In this document: positions 33,538 to 42,267 of the stretch, piece by piece
Layout of the letters: every line of letters starts with the position of its first letter
Position numbering within the stretch: position 1 is the first letter of the stretch
From: Microvenator marinus
GTDB taxonomy: Bacteria; Myxococcota_A; Bradymonadia; Bradymonadales; Bradymonadaceae
DNA: 64,000 nt
Assembly (NCBI RefSeq): GCF_007993755.1
Contig: NZ_CP042467.1
Span: 3,496,001-3,560,000 of the forward strand
Direction: 5' to 3'
Notes under the pieces: generated by a model
What the model saw: the letters and a program-made list of their open reading frames with translations, nothing else
Databases searched by the model: none
What the model was told of the DNA's origin: nothing
Translations under genes and position numbers: made by a program

Positions 33538-35979
33538 ATGAGAATCAAGTGGTTAGTGTTTGTGGGTTTGTTCGTGGTTGGGTGTGGCTCCGATCTGACG
33601 AAGACTCCTACCCAGGGGCCAGATATGAGTCCGGCCCCGGACATGGAAGAACGGGACGCAGGTGGGACCGCCGACATGGCTCAAGACGCATCGAGCGACA
33701 TGACCGAGCCCGATTTGGGGCCTGACGCAGAACCCGACATGACTGAGCCAGACATGGCCGAGCCAGACATGCAACCCGATATGACTGAGCCAGACATGCC
33801 TCCACCGGACCCGTGTGAAGGCGTTGAATGTGGCATGGGGGAATGCGTAGATGTGGGCACCGGTGCTCAGTGTGAATGCGATGAAGGGTACATTCCAGAC
33901 GGCCTATCGTGTGTCGAGATCCCGATTGACCCTGTTCTAGTCGTCAACCTCGCCGGGCCTGCGCAAACTACAGAGGCTGGGGGAAGCACCACGTTGAGTG
34001 TACGGCTATCTCACGCGCCTTCGGCCGCGGTCAGTCTTCCCCTGAGTGTTTCGATGACACGCGAGGCATTTCTGAGTCCAACTTCGCTGACTTTCACCAA
34101 CTCCAACTGGTCTACCCCACAACTCATCACCGTCACCGGCCGCGACGACTCGTTGGACGATGGCAACCAAACCTACACCGTGACCATTGGGCCCAGCACC
34201 AGTCAGGATGCGGACTTCGTGGGACTCACAGACTCGCAATCTCTGCTTAGTCTAGACGGGGTTTGTGGCAATGGTTTGCAAGATGGAACCGAGGCGTGTG
34301 ACGCGCCGGGCCAATCTCAGCAATGTGCGTATGGGCAGCAATCGTGCACGGTGTGCAATAGCTCGTGTCAGTCGGTGCCGGGGCAGGTGGTAGGTTACTG
34401 CGGTGATGGAATCAAGCAGACGCAGGAGGCTTGCGACAGCCCTGGCCAGTCTCAGCAATGTGCGTACGGGCAGCAATCGTGCACAGTGTGTAATAGCTCG
34501 TGTCAGTCGGTTGCGGGGCAGGTCACAGGCTATTGTGGCGATGGCGTGCGGCAGAACCAAGAGGCGTGCGACGTGCCGGGCCAATCTCAACAATGTGCGT
34601 ACGGGCAGCAATCGTGCACGGTGTGTAATAGTTCGTGTCAGTCGGTGCCGGGGCAGGTGGTAGGCTATTGTGGCGATGGAGTGCAGCAAAACCAAGAGGC
34701 ATGTGACGTGCCGGGCCAATCTCAACAATGTGCGTATGGGCAGCAGTCGTGCACGGTGTGTAATAGCTCGTGTCAGTCGGTTGCGGGGCAGGTCACCGGC
34801 TATTGCGGCGACGGCATCAAGCAAGCTCAGGAGGAGTGTGATGGCCAAGCGCAATGTCCGAGCGGGCAGTCAGGCACGGCCACGTGCAACAGCTCCTGCG
34901 TGGTAGATACGAGCAGCTGTTTAAGTAATGTGCTGAAGATCGATTCCGGCATCGACCATTCTTGTGCGGTCATGCGCACGGGCCAAGTCAAATGCTGGGG
35001 CCGAAACAACCACGGGCAGCTTGGCGATGGCACCACTCAGGACCGCAGTACCGCTGTGACCGCCACGGGCATCACAAATGCCGTAGACATCAATCTAGGC
35101 AGCTACCACACATGCGCTCTGCTCTCCAACGGCGGCATCACGTGTTGGGGCCGAAACACATCCGGGGAGCTAGGAGTCGGCAATAATCAACCTCAAACAG
35201 GCAAAGTCGCCGTCGCGCTCATCGACGATGCGATCGCAATCGGCGCAGGCGGCGCGCACACCTGCGCGGTGCGCGAAGATCGAACCCTCTGGTGTTGGGG
35301 AAATAATATTTCGGGTCAGCTCGGCCGTGGCACCACCAACCTCGGGCCTACTCCTACCGCGGTCAGCGGAATTACAGATGCCGTCCAAGTTGAGGCGGGA
35401 ACCGCTCATACGTGCGTGGTCAACTTGACCGGCGAAATGCGGTGTTGGGGTGACAACACCTACGGACAGATCGGGGACGGAACTACGCTCAACCGACGAT
35501 GGGCCCCAACCTTTCCAAACCTCGTCTCCGTGACGCAGGTAGATGCCGGCGACTACTTCACGTGTGCTCGATTGAACACGGGTTCGCTGAGATGCTGGGG
35601 CTGGAATATCAGGGGCCAACTCGGCGACGGAACCTACGACTCGGCTGAAACCCCTCAGGTGGTTCAGAACCTGGTAGATGCCGCCTTCATCTCAACATTC
35701 GGCGCCCTCAGCTGCGCGGTGCGCACCAACGGACTCGCCATGTGCTGGGGTGTCAATCTAGACCAGCAAGTAGGCAATCAGAGTTCCGCCGACGACATCG
35801 CGAGCCCAGTCACTGTCACCGGATTGACCTCCGTCGAGATGATTTCTGCAAGCACGCTGAACACCTGTGCGCTCCTTCAGAGCGGCGAGGTCAAATGCTG
35901 GGGCGCGAACCACTACGGCCAACTCGGAGACGGAACCACCACCGACTCGGCCACTCCAGTGAACGTCCTCAACCTCTAA
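33538..35979 (+). CDS. RCC1-repeat lipoprotein with EGF-like and Cys-rich repeats
   Basis: 813 aa. Signal peptide and lipobox (RIKWLVFVGLFVVGC), then a low-complexity DMTEPDMAEPDMQ linker. Next an EGF-like unit (CEGVECGMGECVDVGTGAQCECDEGYIPDGLSC), a beta-sandwich that may be Calx-beta-like, and 4.5 Cys-rich repeats of 45 residues (CGDGIKQTQEACD...CNSSCQSV). The C-terminal half holds seven RCC1-type blades built on CWGxNxxGQLGDGT, enough for one complete seven-bladed propeller. It is a surface-exposed binding protein of unknown ligand. ATG 33538 has AAGGAG upstream. Confidence 0.9.
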   Translation: MRIKWLVFVGLFVVGCGSDLTKTPTQGPDMSPAPDMEERDAGGTADMAQDASSDMTEPDLGPDAEPDMTEPDMAEPDMQPDMTEPDMPPPDPCEGVECGMGECVDVGTGAQCECDEGYIPDGLSCVEIPIDPVLVVNLAGPAQTTEAGGSTTLSVRLSHAPSAAVSLPLSVSMTREAFLSPTSLTFTNSNWSTPQLITVTGRDDSLDDGNQTYTVTIGPSTSQDADFVGLTDSQSLLSLDGVCGNGLQDGTEACDAPGQSQQCAYGQQSCTVCNSSCQSVPGQVVGYCGDGIKQTQEACDSPGQSQQCAYGQQSCTVCNSSCQSVAGQVTGYCGDGVRQNQEACDVPGQSQQCAYGQQSCTVCNSSCQSVPGQVVGYCGDGVQQNQEACDVPGQSQQCAYGQQSCTVCNSSCQSVAGQVTGYCGDGIKQAQEECDGQAQCPSGQSGTATCNSSCVVDTSSCLSNVLKIDSGIDHSCAVMRTGQVKCWGRNNHGQLGDGTTQDRSTAVTATGITNAVDINLGSYHTCALLSNGGITCWGRNTSGELGVGNNQPQTGKVAVALIDDAIAIGAGGAHTCAVREDRTLWCWGNNISGQLGRGTTNLGPTPTAVSGITDAVQVEAGTAHTCVVNLTGEMRCWGDNTYGQIGDGTTLNRRWAPTFPNLVSVTQVDAGDYFTCARLNTGSLRCWGWNIRGQLGDGTYDSAETPQVVQNLVDAAFISTFGALSCAVRTNGLAMCWGVNLDQQVGNQSSADDIASPVTVTGLTSVEMISASTLNTCALLQSGEVKCWGANHYGQLGDGTTTDSATPVNVLNL
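34264..34860 (+). repeat. 135-base tandem repeats inside the RCC1 lipoprotein gene
   Basis: Units start at 34264, 34399, 34534, 34669 and 34804 (exactly 135 bases apart), each coding a 45-residue Cys-rich module. Units 2-4 are near-identical at the DNA level, so recent duplication or homogenisation is likely; the fifth is partial and diverges after ~10 codons. Confidence 0.9.
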
Positions 35980-36101
35980 CGTCATCTCCGGCGCTCTTTC
36001 CGCAATCCTGGGGAAATCTCCTCATTCGGCATATATCGTGCCGCACCTTGAGCTATACTCCTCAAAACCCGTAACTAAAACGGTAACCAAACGAGGTCCC
36101 G

Positions 36102-37028
36102 ATGAAGCTCATAATCCGTTTCGTATACGGCTCATCTTACAACGTAGCCGTTGACCACACTCATCTGATTACCGAGGGGCATACCCTGATCGCCATGATG
36201 CCGTGGGGAAATCTCCAGTTTGGCGCGTGTGATTGTGAAGAATGTGCTCGGCAAGATGAGGTCCAGCGCGCCGACCCAAACTCCTTTTTGGGCTGGCTCA
36301 TCGAAGACGTGAGGCCTGCCGAAGTTCTCCTCGTCTTGCACCCAGACATGACCCTGCCGGTAGGAGAAGAAGGATTGGCTACAGGCGCGGTGAAGTTCGT
36401 CTCACAGATTGCCAAAGCCCTGCTCGATGAAGGGGTTCTCGCCGAGATCACGGACAGTTTCGGCGAAGCACTCGAGCCCGGAAGCTGGGTCCGATTTTCC
36501 AGAGACTACCTGGTCAACCAGACCTACTGCCTCGAAGCCGGCATGCTTGGTCAGGTGATGCCCGACCCCTATCGAATCTGCACGCCGGGTGTCAGCGCGC
36601 TGGTGAGACCCGTCGGCTTCGACTTCGAGTACGGCTTTTTTTGCGAGCTATTCGAACCCATCTCCGAGCCCGACGATACCGCCATCAAAGAAGCTCAGGA
36701 ACAAGCCAAACAATCGTATGTAGGCTTTCAGGAACGAAACGGCTGGCACGGCATCCTCGGCCCCAACCTCCCCATCGATCGCGCCACGCGCGAGCTGCTC
36801 GCCTTCACGCGAAACCTCCCACAAGAGACCAATGAGAAGGCCGTTCGCGGTGGACTCAAACGGGTGGCAAAACTTCTGGATAAATTCGCGATCAGTCCAT
36901 GGGCCGACGATGCGGCGACCCTCTCCGTGCAATGCCGAAACGACCTTGACGCCAAAGCAGTTTCCCCAGAACTGATGGACGCGCTGCGAGCCTTCTTAGA
37001 GCGTGTGGAGGAGGCAGAGAAGGTCTGA
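36102..37028 (+). CDS. Unknown soluble 308-aa protein
   Basis: No signal peptide or membrane segment. The N-terminal segment MKLIIRFVYGSSYNVAVDHTHLITEG and a Cys pair (FGACDCEECARQ) could bind a metal. The middle is alpha/beta and the C-terminus is helical (RELLAFTRNLPQETNEKAVRGGLKRVAKLLDKF). I do not recognise a family. ATG 36102 is preceded by GAGG. It ends 3 bases before the convergent small lipoprotein gene. Confidence 0.75.
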   Translation: MKLIIRFVYGSSYNVAVDHTHLITEGHTLIAMMPWGNLQFGACDCEECARQDEVQRADPNSFLGWLIEDVRPAEVLLVLHPDMTLPVGEEGLATGAVKFVSQIAKALLDEGVLAEITDSFGEALEPGSWVRFSRDYLVNQTYCLEAGMLGQVMPDPYRICTPGVSALVRPVGFDFEYGFFCELFEPISEPDDTAIKEAQEQAKQSYVGFQERNGWHGILGPNLPIDRATRELLAFTRNLPQETNEKAVRGGLKRVAKLLDKFAISPWADDAATLSVQCRNDLDAKAVSPELMDALRAFLERVEEAEKV

Positions 37029-37031
37029 AAG

Positions 37032-37478
37032 TTAGTCGAGCTTGCTCAGAATGACTTGGGAAAGGGTTGCTGCCGGAAGGTCATTGTCGATTCGATAGGC
37101 TCCTTCGAGTTCTCCTTCAATCAGCACCGCGCTTGCCGATAGCTCAGTGCTCGCGCCCCACCAGTAGAGGTAGAAGTAGGAGTCACAATGAGGAGTTTGG
37201 AACTCCTGTCCCGAAGTAATCCACTTCACGTTCGCGAGGGCGTTGGCCCCCATGGCACGGGCTTCCTTGATTGCGTCCGCGAGTGCAACTTCAGAGGCTC
37301 GACCGCAAAATCCCAGGTAGTTCGCCCAGCCATCCTCTACAATGCGCCCCATCTCCCGGTACTTGGTGTCCGGCCTTTCGGTGTAGGCGTTGTAGGCACT
37401 GTAGTTCACGTTGGCCGTCGAACGCCAAGAACAACCAACACAAAGCAAAGCGGCAGCAAAAATCGCAAATCGGTTCAT
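37032..37478 (-). CDS. Small lipoprotein of unknown function
   Basis: 148 aa. Signal peptide and lipobox (MNRFAIFAAALLCVGCSW). The mature part includes ADAIKEARAMGANALANVKWITSGQ, the pattern of small envelope proteins with a YbjQ/UPF0145-like alpha/beta fold ('A...A..LGANAVV.V.'), but the match is loose. It is monocistronic and faces the 308-aa protein gene tail to tail. Confidence 0.7.
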   Translation of the reverse strand: MNRFAIFAAALLCVGCSWRSTANVNYSAYNAYTERPDTKYREMGRIVEDGWANYLGFCGRASEVALADAIKEARAMGANALANVKWITSGQEFQTPHCDSYFYLYWWGASTELSASAVLIEGELEGAYRIDNDLPAATLSQVILSKLD

Positions 37479-37661
37479 ACAAATCTCCTCTCAGATTAGG
37501 GATGAGGAGTGTATCAATTGGTTTGGCACGATTCGTACCAAGGCTGACGAATGTTCGTTTTTGTTGGGCCCAAAAATTTGTCGATGGACGTCGCAAAAAA
37601 GAAGTGCTCGGCAGGATACGTGCCTCAATCGTGCTTACACTCCTCAAGTCCGTAGAGGAGA

Positions 37662-38006
37662 GTGCATATCGAGGAGGTGCAGGCGCTCTTAGACTGGCTC
37701 AATGCGCATATGGAGGAGCATGGCACATCAGTGAGTAGGCGAGAGGATCTTGAGATCAAGAAGACGTTCCTTGAGAGGAAACTCTTGGACTCGTATCCGG
37801 AGCCGCTCACCGAACAAGAACGCGTGATTCGCAGAAAGGCTCTGGAGAACGTCTCCGCCGAGCTCTCGCGCACAGAGAGCATCATAGGGGAATTCCGCGA
37901 GAGCAACCGCGAGCTCGGCCGATACGGGCTCGCGAACATACCGTTCTGGCTCGCAGAAGAGCTTGTGTGGATGGAGTTGAAGAAACAAAAAGGAGGCAAA
38001 GAATGA
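37662..38006 (+). CDS. Unknown helical protein, first of a coupled pair
   Basis: 114 aa from GTG 37662 with GAGGAG directly upstream. It is almost wholly alpha-helical and charged (REDLEIKKTFLERKLLDSYPEPLTEQERVIRRKALENVSAELSRTESIIGEFRESNREL), so coiled coil is likely. Its stop overlaps the next start (ATGA at 38003-38006). The pair lies at the edge of the defence island; a toxin-antitoxin-like relation is possible but not shown by any motif. Confidence 0.6.
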   Translation: MHIEEVQALLDWLNAHMEEHGTSVSRREDLEIKKTFLERKLLDSYPEPLTEQERVIRRKALENVSAELSRTESIIGEFRESNRELGRYGLANIPFWLAEELVWMELKKQKGGKE

Positions 38007-38659
38007 CTGAGTACCGCCAGCATGAAGACGTCAGAGAAGAAGAGCACCAACGCATCCGAGCGATCTGCATGGAGCGATTCGAGTACTATTTTGACCCGTT
38101 CAATGACCAGCTCGAGCTACTTAACACCCTCGAGCGCGAGTTCCCTGACATCGACCCCGAATGGCTTGAGGACTACATGATCGACGCCTATTCAGACCGC
38201 GACTACGAGACCCGTAACTCGTACTCGGTGATGGAGTGGTCGGGCGGCGAAGGATTCAGCGGACCAGTCGGCGAGGTCGTAGCGATCAAAGAAGTCGAAA
38301 AGGACTATCTTGTGATCGCCTACACCGAGGGCTCGCCCGGCTACTCCGAGATGGCCCGCTACCGAAAACGAGAGTTCGACGCTCTCTCAAAGGAGGACCA
38401 AAGCGTTCTCTTGCTGAGCTTCATTCGCGCTTTGAGCAGAGACGGAGACGTCTTCGAGGAGGGAATGTTCACCATCGACTTCAAGCGAATTCTGAAGAAG
38501 GAGGCAGACGTGCTCTTCAAGGCGATGGGCGTCAAAGGGGACTCCATCGGTTTCTACGAGCTCGAGGGCAATCTCAATATCGAAGGCGAGCTCGAAGATG
38601 CTCTCTCCGCGATTAATGCCCGCGCTGCTGCCGTCAAAATCGAGGTATTACTCATATAA
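38003..38659 (+). CDS. Unknown protein, second of a coupled pair
   Basis: 218 aa from ATG 38003, overlapping the stop of the preceding gene. It starts with a charged helix (QHEDVREEEHQRIRAICMERFEYYF), has an alpha/beta middle (VVAIKEVEKDYLVIAYTEGSPGYSEMARYRKREFD) and a helical end. No family was recognised. Its stop codon lies inside a 36-base perfect palindrome (38647-38682). Confidence 0.65.
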   Translation: MTEYRQHEDVREEEHQRIRAICMERFEYYFDPFNDQLELLNTLEREFPDIDPEWLEDYMIDAYSDRDYETRNSYSVMEWSGGEGFSGPVGEVVAIKEVEKDYLVIAYTEGSPGYSEMARYRKREFDALSKEDQSVLLLSFIRALSRDGDVFEEGMFTIDFKRILKKEADVLFKAMGVKGDSIGFYELEGNLNIEGELEDALSAINARAAAVKIEVLLI

Positions 38660-38682
38660 GGTAATTACCTTATATGAGTAAT
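38647..38682. terminator. 36-base perfect palindrome
   Basis: Eighteen-base arms with no loop, reading ATTACTCATATAAGGTAA on each strand, centred between 38664 and 38665. It spans the stop codon of the 218-aa protein gene. It may be a terminator structure or a protein-binding/recombination site at the left edge of the defence island. It is AT-rich and lacks the usual T-run. Confidence 0.45.
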
Positions 38683-38766
38683 GCCTTACGAGGGTAATAG
38701 GGCGACTAAAGACCAAGATCACGATCTAACCAAGATGGTGCGCATGGATAAGCTAAAGGAGGTTTG

Positions 38767-39537
38767 ATGGTTCATATTCTTGTCCCTGAAAGACAATCAC
38801 CAAATACAATTGATCAGATCAACGCTCAGACAAAGACCGTTAGATCTATTATTGAAGAGAATCAGGCGAAGTATGATGACGGAATAGCTCGACTTGGCGA
38901 TATTATCACCTCTCAAGAGTACGCTGATATCTTGACGGGTAGCGACATTGGTTGTCCTGGGTATTACAACCATAAGTGGGAGACTGATCTTATGATCAGT
39001 TCAACAACAGGAAGACATGAGGAGGATAGGGATCAAGAGGTCTACATCGCTGAATTCCTCGCTGTGTGCTCCGAGCTACTGGAGCTTGGCACAAGCGGAA
39101 CAATCTTTGACTGGCGAACACCAGCGAGTGATATCTTTCACGGTCTCATTTCCTCTCTCAAGGAACCTTGGTTTATCGACCGCTATCCGCAGACCCTCCC
39201 TAATTTTGTATGGGTAGACTTCACGTCTGAAGACATGAAAGCTAAGATCCCATCATCGCTACATTCAAGCTCGGCACTTGCCATTGAAAGAGCCAACATG
39301 ATTCTCATCAACCAAGATGTATCCTCATGGGCCCTTGGACACTACATGATTCACGAGTTGGCACACTTACTAGTCAGGGCGCCTCACACGGCTCATGGTA
39401 GGTATTTCCGCTATTGTAGCATATGGATGTGGGGCAACCTCGACAAAGAGCTTGGAACGCAGATGGGGGCAAAGCTGATGGCATTCTATCAGGCGTCTGA
39501 TCTCTCTTACTCTCTTCCGCCAAGTAAGGTTCAGTGA
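38767..39537 (+). CDS. HExxH metalloprotease-like protein
   Basis: 256 aa from ATG 38767 with AGGAGG upstream (the TTG codon three bases before it is less likely). A zinc-site segment MIHELAHLLVRAPHTAHGRYF provides HExxH plus a further His and the HG..F pattern of SprT-like or other bacterial metallopeptidases. The N-terminal ~90 residues include QINAQTKTVRSIIEENQAKYDDGIARLG, a likely coiled coil. AT-richer than the region to its left, suggesting transfer. It converges on brxHI with 12 bases between stops, so it may belong to the defence island. Protease activity is inferred from the motif only. Confidence 0.6.
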   Translation: MVHILVPERQSPNTIDQINAQTKTVRSIIEENQAKYDDGIARLGDIITSQEYADILTGSDIGCPGYYNHKWETDLMISSTTGRHEEDRDQEVYIAEFLAVCSELLELGTSGTIFDWRTPASDIFHGLISSLKEPWFIDRYPQTLPNFVWVDFTSEDMKAKIPSSLHSSSALAIERANMILINQDVSSWALGHYMIHELAHLLVRAPHTAHGRYFRYCSIWMWGNLDKELGTQMGAKLMAFYQASDLSYSLPPSKVQ

Positions 39538-39549
39538 TGTACCATACGA

Positions 39550-42267
39550 TTAAGAGGGCAAAAGCAGCAGGACTTCCGCGTCCAAGGCTGCGTATTCCAA
39601 CTGCTGCAGCGTTAGCGGCCGTTGAGCCCAATCGCTAGTTTGCTGCGTCTTGTCCAATGCGATATTGAGTTCCCTCTCGCAAACCGCTTTCAGGCTGTGA
39701 CCATCCAGTGCATCTGGGTCGCGCATCCGTGAAGCGACCATGGTGTCATGCACACCGTTCAAGGCCAGGCCCACCCTTTCAAAGACTTCCTCTTCGAAAG
39801 CGGCATTGTGGATAAGCTTTGTGGGAGACTCCTCGCTCAGAATATCAGCCAAGACCCTCAAATCAGCGATCTCAAGTGCATCGATTAGATAAGTCTCGGT
39901 GGGGCTAGCCAGCTGTATGAGGCAAAGGGTACGGGTGCCTAATGTGGTCTCCACGTCCAAGCCAAGGACGCTCTCTTCTTTCAGAGTTTTCACAGCGCTT
40001 CGTAATTCGGCTTCTGACGCGATCCATTTCCGTTTCCGCCCACGAGTCCAAGATTCGGGCAGCTGAGTCTTAGCTTGCGTTCTAGGCGCCTCCAAAAGGG
40101 CAATCTCGCGTTTCGTAGGCAAGCCGATTCCGTCGGGCACGCTTGAGAGTCCACTACGATGGTCACCCGTAAGCCAACCCCATGTGGCGGCAATGTCGAT
40201 GAGGTGTGTAGCGAGGACCTCGCGTTCCACCCATGGTGGCATCAGCGTCTGGAATTTCGATAGTCGATAGTTCGGAAGGGATTGGCCCACCTCCGCCCAA
40301 AATCGCTCATTCTCCCAGAATTCAAACTCCTTAAGCTTAGACAGTGTTTGTTGAAAGACATGTGGCTCCGCCGTAACTCCGCGTATCCTCAGGGCGAAGT
40401 TATCTTCGGAGATCTCCCAGCCCGGCATACTCGCGTTTAGGGCTCGTCTGAGTGTGGAATTGATTTTTCCACCGGCGAAAGTCCACCAGGTGATTTGTCT
40501 GTCACCAAACTCAACCCCGTCAAACTCGGCTTCCCAAACGTTGGCCATTGCGCCACGCCAGCGCTTAAGTGCAAGCGCGGCCTTTCGGTCCAAGTACTTA
40601 AACTCCTGCTCGGACGCCAAAATTGCCTTCATCTTCTGACAAAGTTCGAAGCCCAAAAACTGCGGGCTAAAGCCACCCCATTTCGGCTCCTTCCCCCGCG
40701 GTGCTGGGCCCACAATCACACGCTTGTCGGTATGCCGCACTTCTTTCACGAACCAAGACTTTCCCGCCAAAAGAAACGAGCTGATGTTTTCGCTCAACAT
40801 GTCCACAAATTCCTGTTCAAGGAATCCTAGCGGACTGCCCGTCTCCTGCGCGACGGTGTAGAACTCGGGGCTTGAGAAGACCGCATAGAGTTCCATGAAG
40901 TTCTTCTTGCCAAATCGATGCTCTGCCTTGGATCCCAAAACCAGGAGACCAGACGTTTCAAGTAACGAGCGGTCCTTGATGAGCCAGTCCACGAGCCGTT
41001 CAAACTCTGCGCGATGAATGCCAGAAAAGTCAGGAACCTTCGCGAAATGCTCCCACGCCTTGTCGCGGCTGATTCCGCCTCTAGCGAGTGACATGGCGAG
41101 TAGTTGATGGATCAACACAGGCCAAGCGCGGTTGGTCAGCTCCACGGACTCCACCCATTTCTCACGCGTCAGCTCGATTAGAGCTACCGCCTGCAAAACC
41201 GAATCCTCAGCTTCACAAAAGAAGGTCGTGTTTGCGTGCTTCCCAGCGCGGCGCCCCGTTCGGCCCATACGCTGTTTGAAAGAACTTACGGTAGTGGGGG
41301 CACCGGCCTGGAAGACCAAATCCAAATCACCCACATCGATCCCAAGCTCCAAGGTCGATGTGCAAATGATGCAGGCGGCATCTCCCTTGTGGAAGCGTTC
41401 CTCGGCCAATTCACGCTCTTCTTTCGACACCGAACCATGGTGCACAAAGATTTCGGTGCCACGGTCGCGCATCTTTTGGGCAACGTTTTCGGTGGTTGCT
41501 CGCGTTTGGCAGAAGAAGAGGCTCTTCTTGCCAACGCCCATAAGTGCCGCGGCGCTTGAGAGCGCAAGCGGATTCTCATCGTGCATGACGAGCAGCTCTC
41601 GCGGCTCAGGCTTGGATGGCGGGTCAACTACTCGTCCGCCTCTCTTCGAAGAGCCCGCAATCCACTCCAGAATTGCATCAGGGTTTCCGACGGTGGCACT
41701 AAGCCCCACCCGCTGAACATCGAATTGACTCACATTTGCGAGTCGCTCCAAGACGCTTATCAGGTGAGAACCACGGTCCGTGCCCGCCATCGCGTGTACC
41801 TCGTCAACAATCACAAACCTCAAGTTCCTGAAAAGTTCGCGCTCATTGACCCGCGACGACATCAACATCACCTCCAATGACTCCGGAGTGGTCATCAAGA
41901 GGTCGGTGGGATCTTTCAGGAACCGCTTGCGCTCCGATTCCGAGACGTCGCCGTGCCAAACCATACGACGCATGCCCACCATTTCGGTATAGAGCCCAAG
42001 TCGATCACGTTGATTGTTGAGTAGCGCCTTGATTGGTGCCACGTAGACGGCTCCAACACCCGGCAACTGATCATTCATCAACCGTGCAAGAGTAGGAAAG
42101 ATAGACGCCTCCGTCTTTCCACCCGCAGTTGGCGCCAGGATAACGACATTCAGTCCCTCCAGAAGGGTCTCGCCCGCCAGCTCCTGAACCGGACGTAATG
42201 CACTCCATCCGAGTCGACTAACAATTGCGTCTTGAAGCCGCGGTGGGAATTTCGAGAAAACGGTCAA
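39550..42267 (-). CDS. brxHI: BREX helicase BrxHI with C-terminal RNase D-like exonuclease domain
   Basis: 905 aa from TTG 42267, which overlaps the brxD stop (TTGA). Lhr-type SF2 helicase: Q-motif region, Walker A APTAGGKTEASIFPTLARL (near residue 46), Walker B VDEVHAMAGTDRGSH (near 156), motif VI QRMGRTGRRAG. From residue ~765 to the end is a DEDDy 3'-5' exonuclease: LGLDVETTLGTRTLCLIQLAS (Exo I, D-x-E), IHNAAFEEEVFERVGL (Exo II with Glu where Asp is usual) and YAALDAEVLLLL (Exo III, Y..xD). BrxHI is a component of BREX types 2 and 6. It is the last gene of the pglZ-brxD-brxHI operon. Confidence 0.85.
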   Translation of the reverse strand: MTVFSKFPPRLQDAIVSRLGWSALRPVQELAGETLLEGLNVVILAPTAGGKTEASIFPTLARLMNDQLPGVGAVYVAPIKALLNNQRDRLGLYTEMVGMRRMVWHGDVSESERKRFLKDPTDLLMTTPESLEVMLMSSRVNERELFRNLRFVIVDEVHAMAGTDRGSHLISVLERLANVSQFDVQRVGLSATVGNPDAILEWIAGSSKRGGRVVDPPSKPEPRELLVMHDENPLALSSAAALMGVGKKSLFFCQTRATTENVAQKMRDRGTEIFVHHGSVSKEERELAEERFHKGDAACIICTSTLELGIDVGDLDLVFQAGAPTTVSSFKQRMGRTGRRAGKHANTTFFCEAEDSVLQAVALIELTREKWVESVELTNRAWPVLIHQLLAMSLARGGISRDKAWEHFAKVPDFSGIHRAEFERLVDWLIKDRSLLETSGLLVLGSKAEHRFGKKNFMELYAVFSSPEFYTVAQETGSPLGFLEQEFVDMLSENISSFLLAGKSWFVKEVRHTDKRVIVGPAPRGKEPKWGGFSPQFLGFELCQKMKAILASEQEFKYLDRKAALALKRWRGAMANVWEAEFDGVEFGDRQITWWTFAGGKINSTLRRALNASMPGWEISEDNFALRIRGVTAEPHVFQQTLSKLKEFEFWENERFWAEVGQSLPNYRLSKFQTLMPPWVEREVLATHLIDIAATWGWLTGDHRSGLSSVPDGIGLPTKREIALLEAPRTQAKTQLPESWTRGRKRKWIASEAELRSAVKTLKEESVLGLDVETTLGTRTLCLIQLASPTETYLIDALEIADLRVLADILSEESPTKLIHNAAFEEEVFERVGLALNGVHDTMVASRMRDPDALDGHSLKAVCERELNIALDKTQQTSDWAQRPLTLQQLEYAALDAEVLLLLPS

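Noticed and set aside
34264-34860. CRISPR-like regularly spaced repeats
   Set aside because: The 135-base units are coding (Cys-rich modules), contiguous without unique spacers, and in frame.
36024-36041. TGTGCCGCA/GTGCCGCA-type motif seen near 5593, 36030 and 60805
   Set aside because: Only 8-9 bases match and flanks differ, so it is not distinguishable from chance.
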